This document shows, in pieces, positions 1 to 12,764 of a stretch of DNA of 64,000 bases (within the stretch, counting starts at the first letter, position 1; the number at the start of each line of letters is the position of its first letter). Under the pieces are notes generated by a model. That model saw only the letters and a program-made list of their open reading frames with translations, did not search any database and was not told the origin of the DNA. The stretch covers positions 3,534,001 through 3,598,000 of the forward strand of contig JAGUCH010000005.1 in NCBI GenBank assembly GCA_019096065.1. The letters run 5' to 3'. Made by a program: the position numbers and the translations under genes. This DNA comes from Paracyclopina nana (Eukaryota > Arthropoda > Copepoda > Cyclopoida > Cyclopettidae).

Positions 1-3000
1 TGGGTCCATTTCTCTCTTTTCTGGCTTGACAATTTTTGGCCTCGCAGCTAGAATATCAAAGCAGATCATTAAGAATTTTGATGAGCAATTTCAAAAAATA
101 TGCATACCTATGGTGGGATCATCAGGAGAGTAATAAACTTTGGGCAACTCCTCATCCTGGAAAACATGGTCATCTTCCAAGTTGGCCTTCTTCACGCAAT
201 ATCCAATGACCATTGCGATGAGCACTATTTTTAAGGGCTGTGTGATGATCAATGAAGAAAAAAACGACACGATCATTGATGTAACCCATTGGTAGGTTTT
301 GTCGTTTCCAAAAGAGAGACCATAGCTCACCACCATAAAAGCACCGCCAAAAATGCACACCAGGCACAAAATCCAACCAACAGCCTTACAAAACGATGGC
401 CAGCCTCTGTCTCGACTATTGAGCCAAAAATTAGATCATGCCTTTAAAATAGCCAATTATTGTAATACTTACTGCACGTCAAACTCGGTCTCTTGTCTAG
501 TAACTCCACCGTCTGATGGAGGCCTGAACCTATTTTTCTCAATTGCAATATCGATGCCTCTGTCCACCCTATTAGCTCTCCTTTTAAACACTTTTGACTT
601 TTTAAACAGCAGAACAATCAAAATTGTTGGCGGAAATACTATCAGATTGGACATAAGGCCAATCAAAATCTGCAACATAATAAAGTACCCATAAAGAAAA
701 TGAAACATGTGCAAACCGCGGCAAACCTACGTCCACGTAGTCCATGGGAAGAATAGCAAGTGAAAACATGGGATCTGTCAACCTTTCAGATGAGATTCCA
801 TACCACATGGCATTCGTTAGGAATGACAAGTACAGGAAAGCGAAAGCCGCAGACACTCTTTCTTTTCGGTTGAATCTGGATCTGATCGGTCTGGTGAATA
901 TGCTCCACCACAAGTGGTCATCAGACAACTTCCTGGCTCTGCTAACCCTCATTAGGTATTCAGTATCCAGCTCCTCGTTGATGTCAGAAGCTGGAATTGT
1001 GATGTCATCCTCAAATGTCCCTCGGTCGATTGCCAACCATTGGTCAGCAAGGAATCTAGTAACCTCTCCCGTTTGAATGTTGTGGACCAGAATGCTCAGT
1101 AAGTACCATGCACTCATCTCCCCAAGACCACTTGAATCAGTCCATACCCTGAGATACTCCAAGGTTCCCAAGGGATGTGGGGTGGACAAGAGGAAGCCAT
1201 CTCTTGCCCCCTTCTTGAACAATTCCCTTTCGTCGTCGTCAAAGCAGCGAATATCTGTGTCACAGTCACTTCCACTCAGAATGAAATTGATCTTTGAAGT
1301 AGTTGCATGGGAGTCTTGAGGACCAGTCTCAACCAGAATTTCATACAAGTACTTGTCATCTGGGTGGTTGTCACGCATCACAGGCAATGGAATCTAAAAG
1401 AGAAAAAGCTATTTATGATATCAACTTTGATGATCGAGTTAATTACGCATTTAGCATCTTTCATGTCCTTCACAGTTGCCCATATCATCAGGATCAAATA
1501 GAACAGCATGGATATGATGAGCAACAAGAAAATGGTCATGTTGTCAGTAAAGCTAGCAGTGACGAAGATGAAAGCAAAGTCAATTTTATTGGGCTCAGGG
1601 AAGAACCCTGTGCCAAATGAAGTCAAGTGATTGGTGTTGGCAGCAGTGACTAAATTGGTTGTGTTGATCACCGATATTCCAACGCCTTCCCAGGTCTCGG
1701 TAATTATGTTGAAATAGTACATTCCACCGGTATACATTCTCACTTCATAAAAAGTTGTGTTGAAATCCCAGTCTAATGTAGCGCTGCCAATTCCGCTTGA
1801 AGAGCAAGGCGCCAAATCAGTGATAACATCAGACATTTTTTGGCCAGCTGTAAGCTGAATGCTGACAACCCCAAAGTACCAACTACCAGTCCTATTCTTA
1901 ACCAGTTCAACGGGTATGTACCAATCCAAAAATCCATCATCAACTATGTCAATATTGGCAACAATCTTGACAAAGTCGCATTCTTTTAAAATGGGCATTT
2001 TCTCGTGTCGTACCATGACGACTATCCTAGTATTGTCCGGCTCTTCTACTTTAATTTGAAAGTTGATGGTTGCATAAGCTCTTGTGGTGTTCATCTGATG
2101 GTAGATCAGTGGTAGCTTCTTGCGGATCTTCAACATTTCTTTCCTTGCCTCAACATCAACCTTGGTCACTTGTTCCTTCGGCAGTTCCACTTTTGATGGA
2201 TTTTTAGATTGCATTCTCTCCAGCACGATCTGGATGTCAACTTTCATGCCAGTGACATCCAGTTTGCCACCTAAATCATAGTAAATATCCACATCCATCT
2301 GCTTGGTGACTATGTTGAGACGGTTAGCTGAAGCTGGATAAGTTGCAGTGATTGTCTCCCATTCCTTGAAGACAAAACCCCACTGACCAACGCATGGCCC
2401 GTCTGCAGTGATGTTTTGCACAAACCCTGGAGCACTTGGACAAAATCCAAGAGGAAATTGAACCACTGATTTAGAGTCATCAAATTCGTAACGCAAAGGG
2501 ATATCTGGTAGACCATCACCATCTACATCCTTTCCCACAGTGGATTGACCTGACAGCTTTGACATTGTCATCTGAACTCCCAAGGGACTTTTGGTTTTCA
2601 GCTCTTCCCCAACAACACTGTTTTTGATTGTGGTCTCTGCAATGTCATCAACCAATGAGGTAAGGATTTTGACTTGCTCAACAGCTCTTATTCGGGTCAG
2701 TTTCATGGCATTTTTACGAAGAGCTTCATTAGGATCTTCAGGAATGTCAGCATCAGAGCCATCACCAATATCTGTATCGTAAGGCATGTCAGCTGCAGCT
2801 TCAAAATCAGTCAGTGGAATTTCATTTGGATCATTGGAATACAAAATGGAATTCAGTCCCTCCATAATCGCCATAGCTGCTCCAGTGGTTCCTTCAATGA
2901 AAGCTTTGAGCTTGTTTGGATCAGGAACTTCGATTTGCTTGAATCCAATAGACATTTTCTGTATGAGTTGCACTGCAGCATCTCGACCTTGCATATCTAA

Positions 3001-6000
3001 TGTCTTGGACATGGGACCAGAACCAACTAAATTGGAGGTAATGGAATACAAAGTGGATGCTCCTTGCTCAAGTTGGTCAGCTGTGGAAAACTGCAAATTG
3101 TCCTTCGCAGAGTTCAAGGCATCTGTATTGGCATTTGTAATAGATCTTATGAGAGTGTTGAATTCCTCCCTTTGGGCATCATCCATGTTTTCATAGTCAA
3201 AATCTCCTATAGCTTCACTAGCTTGAGCCGCCAAAGCACATGACACATTGTACCAACAAGCTTTAGCTCTGATGGAAGCATCTGCCAAAAGAATTTGTGA
3301 AACTCTTGCTTGGTCACCAACATCTGTGTATTGTTGTAGAAGAGCTTGAATGTCTACGGATTTGTAATCAGCTTCATCTGGCAAATAAGTGGGAAACTTG
3401 TAATCAATGTCGTAGCTTGCATAGGCTCCAGCTTCATCATTGATCTCCACAAAAAGGTGAAACTGGCCCACAGGGAAAACAACTTTGGCCTCTGGTAGCG
3501 GACCAGAATACAACATCGTAGTTTGATTTCCCCTAGGAGTCTTTTCTATGACTTTAAAGACAAATTTTACAATTGCATGGTCATTTGGATCCCTCCAATC
3601 TGTACACTGAATGGTAAACTCATCAAGAAGAGCCCTTCCAGTTTTGGCAGGGAGTAAAATGGGCTTGCCCAGAGCATCCAAGCCAGGTAACTTGATGGTG
3701 CAGGTTCCATTGACAGGAGGATCATTGATGAAAATGTTTATCATTGCCTGCCCATGGGAGTACGTGAACTTTCTTCCATCCCAGACTTTTTTGGTTATGT
3801 TAAGTTTTATGATGAAATCTTTGATGCCCTTGTCTTGAAGCTCAAAGAACATCTGCTGGATGGACAGTTCCTTGGAATCTCTAGCATCCCTTGAACCATC
3901 TGCAAATACATATTTGCATGAATCAGGCAAAACTCCCCCTATAGGCGCCCTCTTTTTCCTTTGGAGAATTGATGTGTCAATTGTTGTTGTCTTGATAGGC
4001 AGTGTGGAATCAATCATATCTTGAGTAGATGCATGATGCACGGTATTATCCACTACAACAACCGTTTCATCTGAATGAAAAAAAAATCATTATTTAAGGA
4101 TATCAACTAATTTATAATTTAAACTATTTACACATAGCAACTTGATCTGGAGCTGTTCTGGTAGTGGTAGTTGTGGTCCCTGTGGTTGTAGTCAATGATG
4201 ACACAGTTGTAGCAGCTTGAATAGTATTTGAGCCACAGTAAGTCTAAGGAAAAATTATCTTTGCAAATAATTCACAATCGGTTAAAGATAATAATTACTG
4301 TATTTAAAACGGTAGGTGGGGTCTCCCTATAAATGTCCCATAAGTAAGTTTCATCTCCAATGCACTCAGCTAAACAGTTTCCTTTCAAAGCTAGTCTTGA
4401 AGTTGGATTAACAAAAACTCCTCCAAACTTTGGAAAGCACAGATCAGAGTTAATACACTTGATTTCTGCTATCGGGGCTGGAACTGCTCCCAAGTCAATC
4501 TCAAGTTTCACCATAGCCCGCCTTGTATCCTTTGACAGAACAAGAAGAATTTCATAGATCCTTGAGTAAGTGATGAAGGATGCAGTGTTTATGCCAAGGA
4601 TTCCAACTGAGGTCTTTAGGGGTTGAGGTCCATTTCCAAAGCAACCTGCAGGAGGGTTGATTAAAATAGCATCACTTGGCTTTGGTATGCCCCTAGCATC
4701 AGCTTCTATGAAGACAGGAAAACCAGCATCATCAACTTGTTTCCATTCCTCCAAGTCAGGGGCAACAACTCGACAATACCACGTAAAGTTAAATACCTAA
4801 ATTGGACACATGTTCACAAAGCTCTGATTTGAACTCATTTAAAGATCTCTTACTTTGTCTGTAGGATTATCAGGGTCAACTGAAAATCTCTCTGGAAACA
4901 TGGTTATGGTTTGACCCCATCCTCTAGACACTTTGGAAGGTGATCCATCCATTAAAACAGGTAGCAAGGGAGACTTGGTTATATTTATGTAAGTGAACGC
5001 TTCTTTGAAGAATGGAATGGATGGCTCATAGGTTTCAATATCAAATCTAAAAACCAATTTGTGCAGGCCATATTTTAGGGTCAATGGAGGCATATCTAGT
5101 ACAGCTTGGTTCCAAGATGGAACAGTGTTGTTGATCTGAATTTCTGTCAATATTTCTTTCATTCCAATCTGACTCTCTTCATCCTTGACTAAAGATACTT
5201 CATAAACTCTCCACTTCATGCTAAAATGAAAGGTAGATGATTACCAAGAATCAAATAGGTAATTGCGCTTAGAATTACTATGTAGGAACTGTTCCATTGC
5301 ACTCTACACTGGCTTTTGCTGCAGTTTGAAAACCCTTAGACTTCCACATAGTTGGTATTTTGTCCCAGAACAAAAATGAAGTCTGATTTTTGGGTATCCA
5401 CACCAAGGGAGCATTACATGGTAACCTAAAAATGGTCAAGTCCTGCATTGCCTCGGCATAATTTCTCTCATCAAATCCAAAGACGTGCATTCTATAAAGG
5501 CCTCGTTTTCTGAAAAAATTAGCAATAGACTTTAGATTAGTGAAAATTTGACGGAAAGAGTGACTTACTCATATACATGACTTGTGTCAATTGCTTTAGT
5601 TGTGAGATTCAATGGCAAGATGGCATTTGCACTCAAATCAGGAAACCTAATTCTGCAAGAATCTAAATTCCCATAAAACTCATAGGTAGGATTATCAGTT
5701 TGATCGTCTCCAAAGTCCACAACAATGCATGACTTTGTTCCTGCTTTAGTCAACTTCAAATTGAAAGGCTTCGTCTCATTCTATGAAGTATTTCAAATGG
5801 GGAACAATCGTTTGCTTAACTGATTAATAATAAAGTAATAAAAAAGATTACCATGTCTGATAGGATAAGAAAGTCATCAATAATGATGGGACCAATTCTT
5901 TCAAGAACTTCAACCAGAGTTGGCTTGGTAGAAAACCACCCATTCACTGGATTCCAAGCAGACAATACAACCTCGTACAGGCCCTCAGTCTGAAAAACAA

Positions 6001-9000
6001 AATTGACCACCAGCGTCTAAAATTAATTAACTAAGACAATGGCCGAATTACAATGTTGGGGCAATGCTTGATACTGAATTTGCTCGCTCCTGCGAGAGCC
6101 CCTGAGGGCCAATCAATAAAGCAAGGTGGAGGCTGGAAGCCAGCAGGATCAGTGTTGTTGAATGTATATTGGACTCTTCTTGGAGTGCCTTGGTACAATG
6201 AAACATTGAAGAAGGGGACACCAGCTGGCAAATACCACTTCTTCCTCGCCAAGACATAATCCATGATAAAAACATCAGAGCCGAATTCTTCTGGCAAAGT
6301 GTACCCCAAAGTGTACTCAATTGGGTCAGCGAATGGCACAAACATCTCAACCTGAAAAAGCCAATAAAATATGACGTAATGTCTTTTCAAACAATGCCTC
6401 GATTGTGCTTGACGATTTAACGCTCGAGATAAAAGATGCACCAAAAACTCCCGAATCTCTCTCGAAAGATAGATTAGAAATTCAGTCAATAACTGTCACT
6501 AAATTCATAGCTTGAATTCCGAATCTGAAAAGCTGAGACTTGAGAGTCAATAGCTAGTTGAAAAATGAATCGCTGAGATAAACGGCGAATCCAATTCAGA
6601 GCATGTTCCAGCCTGTCTTTTCCTGCCTCGCTTCTTAAAAATGGTAAGCTGATTTTGTTGTCAACTTTTTCGAGTTACAGCGCTGACGCAAAGATGGAAA
6701 TTGTTTATCATCAATTGTTTTTGATAAAAGCCCGCTTTGCGCTTTTTCAGGGACATTCTAAAGCAGTGTGAAAGCGCAAATATCTGGTTCACTTTTAAGT
6801 GCCTGAACATTGGCAAAAGTAAACACGTGCTTATGCATGGTCATGAGACTGGTTTCGAATACTTTGTGAAAAGTGAAAACAATTTGTCGTCACCGAAAAT
6901 TGCAAGGTAAGGTATATTTTTCTCTGATTACGAAGCGCATAAGTTGAGTTACTTACCCAATTGTAGTCCCATTTTAGAGCAGAAATAGTGACCCATTCTC
7001 CTGTTCCATCTGGAGCTGGGTCGAGTAGTTGAATGTCCTCATTAAAAGGCTCTAGGGTGGGATAGACAAATTTGATGCTTGAAATCCCATTGTAAAATTG
7101 CACTTGAAATCCAAAGGAAATAGGCTTTTTCACATCCATGTCAGGAATTGGGACTGAAATGGTCAGTGCTTTCCCATATGATCCCATAGTTCCGTCACTA
7201 GCCGCAGTTTCAATCTTTTCCGGCAAGTAATTCACGCCCATTTTGTCAAAAACTTTGAAATTCAAGCAATCTGTCAGACACTTTGGAAAATCACTAGGTA
7301 ATTTGCCTGATGTATCTTGCAGTGCAAATTGAACCAATGAGTTATTGTTGGCATAAATATCATTGTCAATCCTTTGATCACCCTCAATTCTTATGATCCT
7401 CAAAAGTGGCTGCAAGAATTATGTACCCATTTTTGCGTAGTAGTAAGGATAGGGATTGAATTTACCTTTGTGGGTAATTTGGCTCCTGGTCTCGCTTTTA
7501 GGCTCATGTTGAAATACATTGCAGACGCCATGAAGCGTGGATAGATGAGTGTCCAATCTCCAGGAATGATAGGATTGCCACACTCTATAAGCCAAGTGAA
7601 ACTTGCATAGTCGTCAAGGTTGTGCATGTTTTGTGCAAACATCTCGATGTGATATGATGAACCAGGAGTAGTGAAGGTTCTAGTCAATTCGATTTCAGTT
7701 GCAAATGCTTTGATGTACTCTTTTTGATATTGAGTCTCAGTGCCTTCCTTGTCAGCGACAGTCTCTTTTACAATTGTCACATTCCCATACACTTCCTCAG
7801 GTCTAGGGTCTGCAGTTAAATAGGTTTTAGCAAGATACCTTAAAGCTACAATTTTATGTATTACATTGGACATGGCAGTTACTGCTGCAAGTTGCCATGA
7901 CTTTGGCATTGTAGTCAGAGTCAATTTGTGTGGCGCACATAACTACTGGCGTATCTCCCAGTTTTGTACATCCATAATACAAAATGCCAAAATATCTGAA
8001 TGGAAAAATGCATGATTTTCCTGCCGCCGTTTCAAAAGTGACTGAAGAGGATAAATTAGCCGGAGCAGTTGAAGCTGCACTGATGCAATTGTTGATGACT
8101 CCATTAGGAAAGGTTATTTTCCATGAGACTTGAACATGAGATCCTTCTGCAAACCTGACGTGAAACTTCAATGTTTCACCTTCTCTAGCCCATGCTTGGG
8201 CAGTATAGATTTTGCTCAAGTAAGGATTCGCTGTGAGATCTGCCACTGAAGGATAAGGCTGGACAATGTGCCAAGAATTGTTGTTGGTATTAAAAGGGTG
8301 ATATGGGGACAAATCTTCAATTTCCAAAATGGGGTATTGACAGCTCACTTTTCTGGTTGACACACTCCTATTGTTTCTCAGTGGATCATAGAGCTAAATT
8401 GAAGCAATTCTTGCTTGACATAAAAATGCTCTTTTGAAAATATTGAATGCTTACAGTGAGAGTGACTGTTTTTTCGGTAGTCCTGTCACAAAAGAATTTC
8501 TTCTCAACTTTGATGATTCTGTCTTCTTGTAGCCTAGCTCGAATTGGGAACATCATTGGAGAGTAATTGGCGTCATTTGGAGTTGCATAGCTTATACCAG
8601 TCACAGTTCCTGACGCTGTGCTATTTTTTGCTCCTGGCTGTGACAATCTGTCAAAAAACTCCTTTTTTAGAATGTCCTGAAAAGTAATGAATTGTTTGAT
8701 TACTCAAAAGGCAGCCTAGCGCAAAGAGAGGCTGTGGTCGTGGGACATCTGAAGGCCAAGAAGTAGTCTCCAAAGTAGGCCAACTCGGTATTTAGCTTGT
8801 ACCCTGCATATGGCTTGGTGATATCAGCCAGGCTCTCAGTGTTCACTGCCTTGCTTATTTTTCGTACGTTCTTGTTGAGTTGAGTGACTGAGCCCGAGAA
8901 CAGAGTAAATACTACTTCATAAGCAACTGGCTTATAAATTGGCGATCCCTTTGTAATTGAAGTTGGGCAGGTTAAATCAGCTCTGCAGGTCTCCTCATTG

Positions 9001-10581
9001 CTACAGAATTGGGTATCAGTGGCCACGCCACAACTGTGGCCTGTGTATGAAGCAACAATTTTTTGGAGGGACTCCAGCTTTGATATACATTTGTTCTCGC
9101 AAGTCCTAGTTATTGAACACCAAACTCGTGTGTCTGGGCAAATCGGTTTCACAATCTAAAAATTAGCACAATGAAAAAGGCGTTCAATATACGCATACAA
9201 TTGTGGAGATCTTACTTCAATGGCAATAGATCCTTTGACAACTGGAACAAATTCGATCGCTGAAATGTTCGCCACGTTGCTGAAGTATGTGTCAAGCAGG
9301 ACATATCCCTTGGTAGGGTCAGACACCATGGCTGTGGTATTATAAGAGGCATATTTTAGAGCGCCTCCAGGATACCTCATAAACATGTCTAAAAGAGAAA
9401 TGACCCTAAGAATTTTGGGGTTCATTCAAATAGCTCATAGATTTACTGGGAACTGGCATTTCCACAGTTGAATCTGTGTCTCCATTCAAGTCATCCACCA
9501 TTTTGAGTGTTGCATTCAAGTCACTTCCAGTTGGCATGTCTGCAACGCAAGTGAAGTATTCTCCAGGATGAATGACATCCGGGCAAATGATTTCAACTTG
9601 GTCAGAAGCAGCCACAGTCTCAGTGACTGTGATTGATTTGGCTATTCTCTGGATGAAATTGTTGTACACGTTGGTGACAATGATCATGACAGTGTAAGTG
9701 CCAGCTACTGAGTAGGAATACAGCCACAGATCTTGGGGATTTTCCCTGTTCCACACAGCTGTACCGGAGCCATCTCCATAGTCAACCGTGATATTGACAG
9801 CAGGCAAATCTCCAGCCTCAGAAGCACAACTTGGCTTTGATGCATGGCAATAAAAGCTACCAAAAGTGACGTTTAAATAGACTTCTTCTCCTGTGAGCAG
9901 ATTGTGACCAGGGTCGCTTCCATCCACGTTTAAAATCCCAGTTGCTGTTGTAGCCGTGAAGTTCAAGCCTTTCATGTAATCAGCTGGAAAGTTGGGATAC
10001 ACTGAAATTGCTCCTCGTGAACCACCGCATATTTTAGACCCGTCTCCGGGGCATGTTTTGTCGCACATAGGTGGTGAAATATTCGTCACGGATTCCATTT
10101 CAATTATTTCTGAAAATATTCACACATTCATTGGTTGAATATCACATTCGGGCGAAGGCTAAACAAATGGTTGGCTTTTCTTGTCATGAATAAATCATGA
10201 GTTAAGCCAATTTTTTTTGGGTGCCAAAATATTTTTTGGCGCTTACTGTCTTCGTATCCACACAGACATATCTCCCCTTCAGTTAAGCCGATTGTCAGCT
10301 TTCTACCATCCAAAATTACGTCCATTTTTATGCATTCCAAGTAGCACGTGTAAGGCGAAGCATCAATGCGGGGCCCCGATGTATACACAAATGTTGGATC
10401 AGCCACTAAAAATAAATTTGTAATTGTTATCTTTAGCCAAATAGTTGTCTTAGATAATTATCAAGTTACTATTTATGTCGAAAAAGCAACCAGCATTTGT
10501 CTCGTCAAAAGCCGCAGCATAGTTGCAAATTCCAACTGTCAAAATTAGTATTACATATGGGAGATTACAATGAATCCCCAT
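1..10581 (-). CDS. Polycystin-1-like receptor, 3' end beyond window
   Basis: Twenty-one exons on the minus strand join in phase to about 2934 residues: 10581-10470, 10405-10247, 10109-9447, 9388-9216, 9155-8704, 8647-8455, 8393-7865, 7809-7466, 7409-6957, 6351-6052, 6016-5852, 5780-5569, 5509-5279, 5220-4854, 4796-4299, 4243-4132, 4070-1447, 1393-731, 669-473, 415-108, 48-1. The start ATG opens a signal peptide. In order I see a WSC module (about 32-128, ending ICGG), a PKD fold (about 145-255, VDYGDGSG), a fibronectin-II-like module (about 709-755), a REJ-like region, a Thr-rich linker (exon 16), a GPS-like NHLTSFG at about 2468-2474, a membrane segment, and a PLAT/LH2 domain starting near 2540. 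Further membrane helices follow, including YGLSFGND. Family knowledge: polycystin-1 proteins are large membrane receptors that pair with TRPP channels. LRR and C-type lectin modules are not seen. The remaining C-terminal helices lie left of the window. The family is secure; the exact orthologue is not. Confidence 0.9.
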
Positions 10582-10749
10582 TTTTAGGCCACGTTAATTA
10601 GAAGCGAGGCCTCGTCAAAAACTAGCCTTTTAAGAACCTTGGCAATGACAACAAGCAAACAACTTCCCTAGGTGACCAATCTAAGAGCTACAAAACATTG
10701 GCCATGTCGACCATCATTTATTCATCACAATTTCTATTGCTAGCAACGA

Positions 10750-12764
10750 TTAGCTATTAACACTTTCTTCATTCCTGCGTGTTTTCTCATTTCCATTTTT
10801 CTCTAGCTTTTCCCAATATGTATTCCATGGCTGGATTTCGGCTTGAACAAAAATCACAAAAACTGTATTGAAAACGATGTACATGCCTGCCGTTATCAAA
10901 AATACTGTCCTCCAATTTTCCAAGGTTTGCTAGAGAAAAATTTTTAGTGATGATTCTTGCTTTGGCAATAATGAGCATATTACGTCATAGTTGGTCAGCA
11001 CGCCTGCCACGTAAGGGGTTATGAATCCAGTCAAGTTGGCAATCATATTTGTGATTCCAAACAATGTGCCAGCATAGTTGGGGGAAAGTTCCACGTGGTT
11101 AAGCTAGAAGAAGCCATTTTGTCTTATTTATGTGTTGTGTGTTTTTTGTGGCTTACTTGAAAGCCAGAATAAGCAGCGCCATTGAGGCAGACAGAAAGAC
11201 ATAGCCAAAAAATGGCCAGAGTTTGATCACAGCCCGTAAAAGCAAGTCCAATAAGTCCGATTGCTGATCCAAAGTGGCCAACTGTGTTGAAAATGCGCCT
11301 CGTATTTTTAGCAGACACCTTTCCATTTTTAATCAACCAATCTGCGAGCATTCCAAAGGGCGTTGAGAAAAGCCACATAAGCAAATATGGAAGAGCAGAT
11401 AATAGGCCATTCTAATCAAATTAGTTAGCTTGACTTTCCTTAGAAAAGGCTTAAAAATTGTCACTTACTGCTTTGAGTGAAAAATGCTGCACGTTGTTGA
11501 GATATGTCGGAATTTCCGTTAAAAGCGTGTAGTTGCCCCAATTATGGCCGAAATGGACAAAAATCAGGCAAAGAAATGCTGAACTTTGGAATATCTGCAA
11601 TAAGGGTGGAAAGGGCAGTTTTTTGCCTTCATTTTTGGACTTGATGTTGGCCTCAATGTAAGTATGCTCCTCTCCAGATATCCAAGGGTGAACAAGGGGC
11701 GAGTCGAAGCAATAAATTGTCCAGAATATAAACCAGAGGCTTGCAAAGGCCCCGAAAAAGTAAAACACAGACTCCCATCCAACTTCATCTGCTAACACTC
11801 CGCTAACTGGGAGAGCAATCATAGTCCCAGCTTGAGCCCCTTTAAATTGAAGAAATACACTGTAAGAGATAGCGAAGTTGCGCCCTTACAAAATAAATTC
11901 AACCTGCCCAGATGAGAGCTGAATATCGGCTTCGTTCCTCTGCGGGCAGCCATTTTGATATCATTGCTTGCATGGCTGGATAGGTCACACCCTAAATTCA
12001 AGTATTTTAGAGAATATTAGGCTCCTCCAAGCTAATTCACCTCTCCAAGTCCTTCGAGGACTCGGACTGCAATCAAAGCCCCAAATCCACCCTTTGCTGC
12101 CACGGGTGTCAAAAAGGTCAAGACTGCAGTGATGAAAGTACCAAGTCCGAAAAGCCACTTTCCGCCATACTTTTCTGCGAGAAACCCACCAGGGATTTGA
12201 GTGATGACGTACCCGTAAAAAAAGGAGCCGAGAATTATTCCTTGTTGTTCTGCATCCCACTCAAAAGGGCCTCCATTATCCTCCTATTTCCGTAATATTT
12301 TAATGCAAAATCAAAAATTCTTTTTCTTGCACATATTTTACACGTTTCTCGTCGTTGGAATCAAGCGTGAAAGGGCATTGATCCCCTATTTGCCTCAATG
12401 TACCATTTTCTCCAATAGCTAAAGATTACCTAATAGATTAGCATTTTTGAAATAGTATGTATTGGAAAGAAGTACCTTTTGGTGCCGACGATACCATTGC
12501 CACAATTGCCACTGACAAATTCACTCTCATCGCATATACATTTGCACAGCCAAGAAATGCCAAAAGAACAAATGTGTGTCTGGTACCCCAGGTTTCTTGG
12601 TAGATTTACATATATCTATTAGAATTACTTTCAGCAAGTATTTATGAGTTACCTTGGTGATTTGGTGAAATGTCTGCATCGAATTTCCGAATGGCACCAT
12701 AATCAGGCAATTTATTTGCTCCATGGTCATTGCCAATATTTGATGAGGCTTCGGTGGCCGCCAT
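10750..12764 (-). CDS. SLC17 family (sialin-like) anion transporter
   Basis: Nine exons join in phase to 521 residues: 12764-12653, 12595-12476, 12418-12342, 12283-12041, 11991-11904, 11839-11469, 11411-11157, 11103-10984, 10929-10750 (TAA). Human sialin is 495 residues. Family signatures read clearly: [17 protein letters not shown] in the first membrane helix, [17 protein letters not shown] and [15 protein letters not shown] in helices 2-3, [27 protein letters not shown], and [19 protein letters not shown] near the C-terminus. The family is a set of MFS carriers for sialic acid, glutamate, phosphate or other organic anions, usually proton- or sodium-driven, in lysosomal, vesicle or plasma membranes. 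Substrate cannot be assigned here, because many arthropod paralogues exist. The gene ends 169 bases upstream of the polycystin-like start on the same strand. I see no break or frameshift. Confidence 0.93.

Noticed and set aside
8677..8703. 27-base intron between polycystin-like exons 5 and 6 using the first AG
   Set aside because: It is too short for an animal spliceosomal intron and breaks the frame. The next AG at 8648 gives a 56-base intron and restores the phase.
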